A stretch of DNA of 64,000 nt from Chloroflexota bacterium (GTDB taxonomy: Bacteria > Chloroflexota > Anaerolineae > J102): assembly GCA_029782215.1 (NCBI GenBank), contig JAKOVD010000110.1, forward strand, positions 1-64,000, written 5' to 3'. The notes under the pieces are model-generated. The model saw only the letters and a list, made by a program, of their open reading frames with translations, had not been told where the DNA came from and did not search any database. A program made the position numbers and the translations under genes. Shown here piece after piece: positions 60,236 through 64,000 of the stretch; position 1 is the first letter of the stretch; each line of letters opens with the position of its first letter.

Positions 60236-62638
60236 TCACTCGTAGGCGAGCACCTCGCGCACGGTCAGCCGGCCGGCATTCCATGCCGGCAGCAAGCTGG
60301 CCAGCACCGCCAAAATCAACATGACAGCCAACCAGATCAAGAGACCTTCTGGTTCAAAGTTGAAGTTCAGCGGCACCGTCACAAAGGCGATGCCGACAAG
60401 GGTATTAAAGAGATAGGTCAGGGGCACGGCGACCAGCACCGCCAGCACCCAACTCAGGAAGCCTATCATCATTCCCTCAAAGATGACCAGACGAAGGATC
60501 GCCCCGCGACCGGCGCCCACCGCCCGCATCACGCCGATCTCGCGGGTACGCTCCAACACGTTCATGCTCATCGTGCCCATGAGTCCCAGCCCACCCACGG
60601 CGGCGATCTGCACAGCCATGATCATCAGGAAGACGATGAAGACGTTGATCGTGGTGGCTTGCTGGGCCCGTGTGGTCGCACCCGTCGTGATGCCCGCCAC
60701 GCGCACGCCTGCCGCCCGCAGCCGCCGCTCGGCCTCTTTGGCCACTCGCTCCTCAAACGCGGCATCCGCACTGCTGGTCACCAGCCTGAACGAGCCTGCC
60801 CTTCCGACGCCGTTCATGACGCGGCTCAGGTAGTCGAAGTTGGTGTAGACGAACGGCGGCTCCACGTTGGCCGGCATCCGGTAGATGCCGACGATGCGCC
60901 AGGTGTGTTCCTCCGTCCCGATCTTGATCACCAGGTCATCTCCGACCTTGAGATCGGGCCGCTTGCGCACCATCTGGTTGCCGATCACGAGGGCGTTTTC
61001 GTCGTCCGGCAGGAGCCATCGTCCCGAGGTCATGATCGGACGGATCAGGCTGGAGTTAGCCGGCGGCGCCCAGAGGATGACGTCGTTGGCCGACTGCTTG
61101 TCGTGCGTCAGCGCCTGGCCCGTGACCACGCCCCACGCTTCGACGCTCTTCACCCCGGGCGTGTCCATGACGATGCTGGCGATGTCATCCTTGCGATAGG
61201 CTCGCGCCAGGTCGATGTTGACGTCCGACAGGAAGTAGCCGATGACCTCGTCGATGTCGATGATGAAGGCGCGCTGCAGGTTGAACACCGCCATGAAGAT
61301 GGCGCCCCCCAGCACAAGGGTGGAGAGGGTCAGAATCAGCCTTGTCTTGCGCCGGAAGGTGTTGCGCACCGAGATCAGGGTTGGCCGTGAGAGGAAACGG
61401 ATGCGTTCGAGCAGCCGGTCGAAGCGGCTGCGGCCAAAACGCCCCCTCCCCAGACCGTAGCTTGCCACCGCCTCGCGCACGGTGATGTGGGTGCCCATCC
61501 GCACGGGCAGGAAAGCCGCCGCCAGCGGCACCACCAGCGCGACGATCACCTGCAGAATCAACGCCAACGGCGGCACGCGGAAGCCCGCAAGATCGAAGTT
61601 CAGGAACCCGGCCAGGAACCCTGCGATGGCATACCCCGCCAGGGCCGACAGCGGAACCGCCACGATCAGCGCCAACAGACCGTACGACGCGACAAGCACA
61701 GCGTACATCGCCAGGATCTGGCCCGAGCTGGCGCCCACCGCCTTCATGACGCCGATCTGGCGCACGTGCTGCGACAGCAGCGATGTCATGGTGTTGGTCA
61801 CCAGGAAGGCGCTCAAGCCCACGATCAGGATGCCCAGCAAGGCCAGGATGACGAGCATCGCCCGCGTCAGGAACATGGCGGGGTGTTCGCCGGGATGATA
61901 GACCAACGTGACGTAGACGATCCGGCCGCCGTGTTCGACTTTGTCTGCCACGGCTCGCGCCACCTGCGTGACGTGCGCCTCGTCTCGCGGCCGCTCGGTC
62001 ACCGTCAATACCATCTGGTTGTACAGCCGGCCCTGCCCCAGCCATTCCATGGTGTCGAGGGTGACATAGCCGTTCAACTGCCCTGAGAAGGTCGTCATGA
62101 CCCCACTCCCGTCGTGAACGATCCCCGCGACCCGAAGCGGCCGCTGGCGCCCCTTGTCGATTTCCACGGTGATGCTGTCGCCAACGCCCGCCCCGGCCGT
62201 GCCCACGCTGGTGCGTTCCAGGTACAGTTCCCCATCCGCCAGGGGCGGAGGCAGCGCCTCGCCCGGCAGCCGCGACCCCAGCTTGTCGACGTGCATCTTT
62301 TCCAAAGCTGGAATGGCCTGGAGTTGGATCGGGTGCCACTGGCCGTCGGCGCCCTTCATTCGCGTGCTAAATGTCAAGCGCCCGTCCACATCCGAAACCC
62401 CTGCCACCCGCCGCGCTGTGCTCAGGACGGCATCGTCAAAGGGATCCGTGTACAGGGTGGCCACATGGGGGTTGACGCTCTGATAATCGCTCTCCATATC
62501 GGCCAGGACGACCTGGAAGGTGGTCGCCAGGGAGCCGACCGCGAACACGCCCACGGCGATGGAAAGCACGACCAGCACGGTACGCGTCTTGTTGCTCCAC
62601 AGGTCGGCCCACACCTTCTGCCAGCGCGGGGCGATCAT
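60236..62638 (-). CDS. ABC transporter permease with two FtsX domains (MacB-like, double length)
   Basis: An 800-residue protein starting ATG 62638 (overlapping the ATPase stop as ATGA). An N-terminal transmembrane helix (about 20-45), a large extracytoplasmic domain, a first FtsX-type three-helix block (about 265-400; MSSLLSQHVRQIGVMKAVGASSGQILAMY-like), a further helix near 460-480, a second extracytoplasmic domain, and a second FtsX block (about 660-800) ending WNAGRLTVREVLAYE. Two permease units in one chain fit a complete transporter with the neighbouring ATPase. Confidence 0.9.
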   Translation of the reverse strand: MIAPRWQKVWADLWSNKTRTVLVVLSIAVGVFAVGSLATTFQVVLADMESDYQSVNPHVATLYTDPFDDAVLSTARRVAGVSDVDGRLTFSTRMKGADGQWHPIQLQAIPALEKMHVDKLGSRLPGEALPPPLADGELYLERTSVGTAGAGVGDSITVEIDKGRQRPLRVAGIVHDGSGVMTTFSGQLNGYVTLDTMEWLGQGRLYNQMVLTVTERPRDEAHVTQVARAVADKVEHGGRIVYVTLVYHPGEHPAMFLTRAMLVILALLGILIVGLSAFLVTNTMTSLLSQHVRQIGVMKAVGASSGQILAMYAVLVASYGLLALIVAVPLSALAGYAIAGFLAGFLNFDLAGFRVPPLALILQVIVALVVPLAAAFLPVRMGTHITVREAVASYGLGRGRFGRSRFDRLLERIRFLSRPTLISVRNTFRRKTRLILTLSTLVLGGAIFMAVFNLQRAFIIDIDEVIGYFLSDVNIDLARAYRKDDIASIVMDTPGVKSVEAWGVVTGQALTHDKQSANDVILWAPPANSSLIRPIMTSGRWLLPDDENALVIGNQMVRKRPDLKVGDDLVIKIGTEEHTWRIVGIYRMPANVEPPFVYTNFDYLSRVMNGVGRAGSFRLVTSSADAAFEERVAKEAERRLRAAGVRVAGITTGATTRAQQATTINVFIVFLMIMAVQIAAVGGLGLMGTMSMNVLERTREIGVMRAVGAGRGAILRLVIFEGMMIGFLSWVLAVLVAVPLTYLFNTLVGIAFVTVPLNFNFEPEGLLIWLAVMLILAVLASLLPAWNAGRLTVREVLAYE

Positions 62639-63810
62639 GGCGCACCCACTGCGATGGTTGGTTCGGCGCGGCGCGCGGCCACATTTTCCCGCAGTCGCTG
62701 CCGCACCACGTGTTGGATGGCGTCGCGCGTCAATTCGGATTCCGCCAGCAGATCCATGAACGCATCTCCGCTCAGGGTCACGACCTCGACCGGCGCCTCC
62801 CCCGCTCTCACCGTGGCCACGCTGCGGTCGTGACGGACCAGCTCGATCTCGCCAAAGTACTGCCCTGGTCCCATATGGGTCACCACGACCTCCGAGCCGC
62901 CGGATCGCGCCAAGGCAATGTTCACAGTGCCCTCGACGATGATGTAGAAGCGGTCGCCAGGCTGCTCCTGCTGCATGATCACCTGCCCGGGGCCAAAACG
63001 CTGGTGCTCCAGCTTGTGCGACGCCTCCAGCATCTGCGCATGCGTCAACGTGGGCAGGGCCTTGACCACCCATTCATTGACGATCTCGCCGTCAGCGATC
63101 AGGACAGTCCGCGTCACGCGCTTGGCCAACGAGGAATCGTGCGTCACCATCACGATCGTCTTCCCTCCCTTGACCAGACCCTCGAACATGCGAAAGACAT
63201 CTTCGGCGGTGCGCGAGTCCAGGTTGCCGGTCGGTTCATCCGCAAACACCAGGGGCGGATCGTTGGCCAGCGCCCTGGCGATGGCCACGCGCTGCTGCTG
63301 CCCACCGGATATCGCCGTAGGCAGCTTGTCCGCCTGGTCCGCCATCCCCACCATGTCCAGCAGCTCCATCGCCCGCGGCCGGCGCTCCGACGGCGCAAAC
63401 ATGTGGCAGAAGTCCATCGGCAGCATGATGTTCTCCACCAACGACAGCATGGGCAGAAGCTGGAAGAACTGAAAGACGATGCCCTGGTTACGGCCCCGCC
63501 ATACGGCCATTTCGTTCTCATCCAGGGTATTCAGCGACATCCCCCCGACAACAACCTCGCCGGAGGAGGGTCGGTCGATGCCGGTAAGCATGTTCACCAG
63601 GGTCGACTTGCCGCTGCCCGACTTTCCGATGATGCCGACGAACTCCCCCTGTTCGACGGCCAGGTTGATGCCCTTGAGTACAACGACATCTCCCGTCCCC
63701 ACCTTGAAAGACTTCACGACGTCTTTCACCGTGATGATAGCGGCGGCCTCACCAGTGCCAAACCCGGCAGGCACGGTAGGATGGTTATGGCGAAAAAGAT
63801 GGCCGAACAC
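62635..63810 (-). CDS. MacB-like ABC ATPase fused to a C-terminal cyclic-nucleotide-binding (Crp/Fnr-like) domain
   Basis: A 391-residue fusion. The GTG at 63810 is preferred to the ATG at 63843 because GGAGGAG lies just before it and the TATAAT at 63851-63846 would put transcription start downstream of the ATG. ATPase motifs: IIGKSGSGKST, VFQFFQLLPMLS, SGGQQQRVAIARA, VFADEPTGNLD, VTHDSSL. Residues about 265-385 form a cNMP-binding fold: PGDRFYIIVEGTVNI, GPGQYFGEIELVRHDRSVATVRAG (phosphate-binding cassette, with Arg-Ser instead of Arg-Ala). Nucleotide control of efflux is suggested but unproven. First gene of the operon. Confidence 0.9.
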   Translation of the reverse strand: MFGHLFRHNHPTVPAGFGTGEAAAIITVKDVVKSFKVGTGDVVVLKGINLAVEQGEFVGIIGKSGSGKSTLVNMLTGIDRPSSGEVVVGGMSLNTLDENEMAVWRGRNQGIVFQFFQLLPMLSLVENIMLPMDFCHMFAPSERRPRAMELLDMVGMADQADKLPTAISGGQQQRVAIARALANDPPLVFADEPTGNLDSRTAEDVFRMFEGLVKGGKTIVMVTHDSSLAKRVTRTVLIADGEIVNEWVVKALPTLTHAQMLEASHKLEHQRFGPGQVIMQQEQPGDRFYIIVEGTVNIALARSGGSEVVVTHMGPGQYFGEIELVRHDRSVATVRAGEAPVEVVTLSGDAFMDLLAESELTRDAIQHVVRQRLRENVAARRAEPTIAVGAP

Positions 63811-63845
63811 AGTCTCCTCCGCAAGTACGATCAACCTGATCACTT

Positions 63846-63851
63846 ATTATA
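63846..63851 (-). promoter_or_regulatory. -10 element of the ABC/CNB-FtsX-HlyD operon
   Basis: A perfect TATAAT on the minus strand, 36 bases before the GTG start at 63810. No good -35 match is seen at 16-18 bases. Confidence 0.6.
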
Positions 63852-63943
63852 CGAACAAAACGCCGTCCGGTAGCACCCATTTTGATCGCGATTGTGTTCG
63901 GATCGCGCCGCGGCGGCGCCCCTGCCCGGTCCCCCCCCCAACA

Positions 63944-63974
63944 AAGAGCCCGACCGCTTCCGCAGGTCGGGCTC
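63944..63974 (-). terminator. Intrinsic terminator of a gene beyond the window
   Basis: An 11-bp perfect stem (AGAGCCCGACC at 63944-63954 with GGTCGGGCTCT at 63964-63974) is followed on the minus strand by TTTGTTG. It probably ends a minus-strand transcript whose gene lies to the right of the window. Confidence 0.75.
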
Positions 63975-64000
63975 TGTTACCAGTGAATGATCGCAGGTCC

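Overview
This window is a GC-rich stretch of bacterial chromosome, most likely from the Chloroflexota (Anaerolineae/Caldilineae-like). That is an inference. It rests on the many lipobox proteins with Pro/Thr-rich linkers, a YabE/Rpf-like protein next to ksgA, the SCO1664/DUF3090/phosphatase trio, a topoisomerase I with a DUF5679-type zinc ribbon at its N-terminus, and the dispersed TGTCATGCTGA...GAAGCATCTC repeats. No rRNA, tRNA or CRISPR array was recognised. Apart from one truncated IS256-type transposase at the left edge and a stop-interrupted receiver-like gene beside it, this is core chromosome.

Layout. 1-1.9 kb: transposase fragment, broken receiver-like gene, ADP-ribosylglycohydrolase. 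2-10 kb: methylglyoxal synthase, GyrI-like protein, a large secreted beta-propeller/beta-helix protein, a flippase, a DinB protein and an NBR1-Ig lipoprotein. 10-10.6 kb: a non-coding repeat cluster. 10.6-19 kb: DapA-family aldolase, MBL hydrolase, O-methyltransferase, ABC exporter, DUF4062-like protein, phosphomannose isomerase, and an overlapping LysM-lipoprotein/acyltransferase/Cys-motif operon. 19-25 kb: ksgA with a YabE/3D-domain protein, M24 peptidase, methyltransferase and P5C dehydrogenase. 25-30 kb: TlpA-like thioredoxin, tyrS and a lutABC operon. 30-35 kb (minus strand): aminotransferase, phosphatase, DUF3090, SCO1664-family protein and a ClpC-like ATPase whose first AAA+ domain is degenerate. 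35-38.5 kb: a double FAS1 surface protein and a solute-binding lipoprotein. 38.6-44.5 kb: dprA-topA-xer plus a membrane protein. 44.5-46.4 kb: tandem repeat, dGTPase and a DUF123 GIY-YIG-like protein.

46.4-57.9 kb holds a histidine operon in the order hisZ-G-D-C-B-(DUF402)-H-bioY-(MBL)-A-(GNAT)-F-I-E. In front of it lies a textbook attenuation leader: a TTGACA-17-TATAGT promoter, a 22-codon leader peptide ending in three consecutive His codons, a long stem that starts right after the leader stop, and an intrinsic terminator. An 8-bp alternative pairing competes with the terminator. I regard this as the most interesting system in the window. 58-64 kb: a Gmad2-like protein, then a MacAB-like efflux operon whose ABC ATPase carries a fused cyclic-nucleotide-binding domain.

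Two repeat phenomena deserve attention. One is a 62-bp dispersed element with a 28-bp minimal form. The other is a set of short word-like degenerate repeats (CAACGTT, GCAATTC, CGCCACC, GCATTAC) placed directly before start codons, mostly in the his cluster, at genes that lack a clear Shine-Dalgarno. One such repeat has become the 5' coding end of hisC and another encodes the BioY C-terminus.
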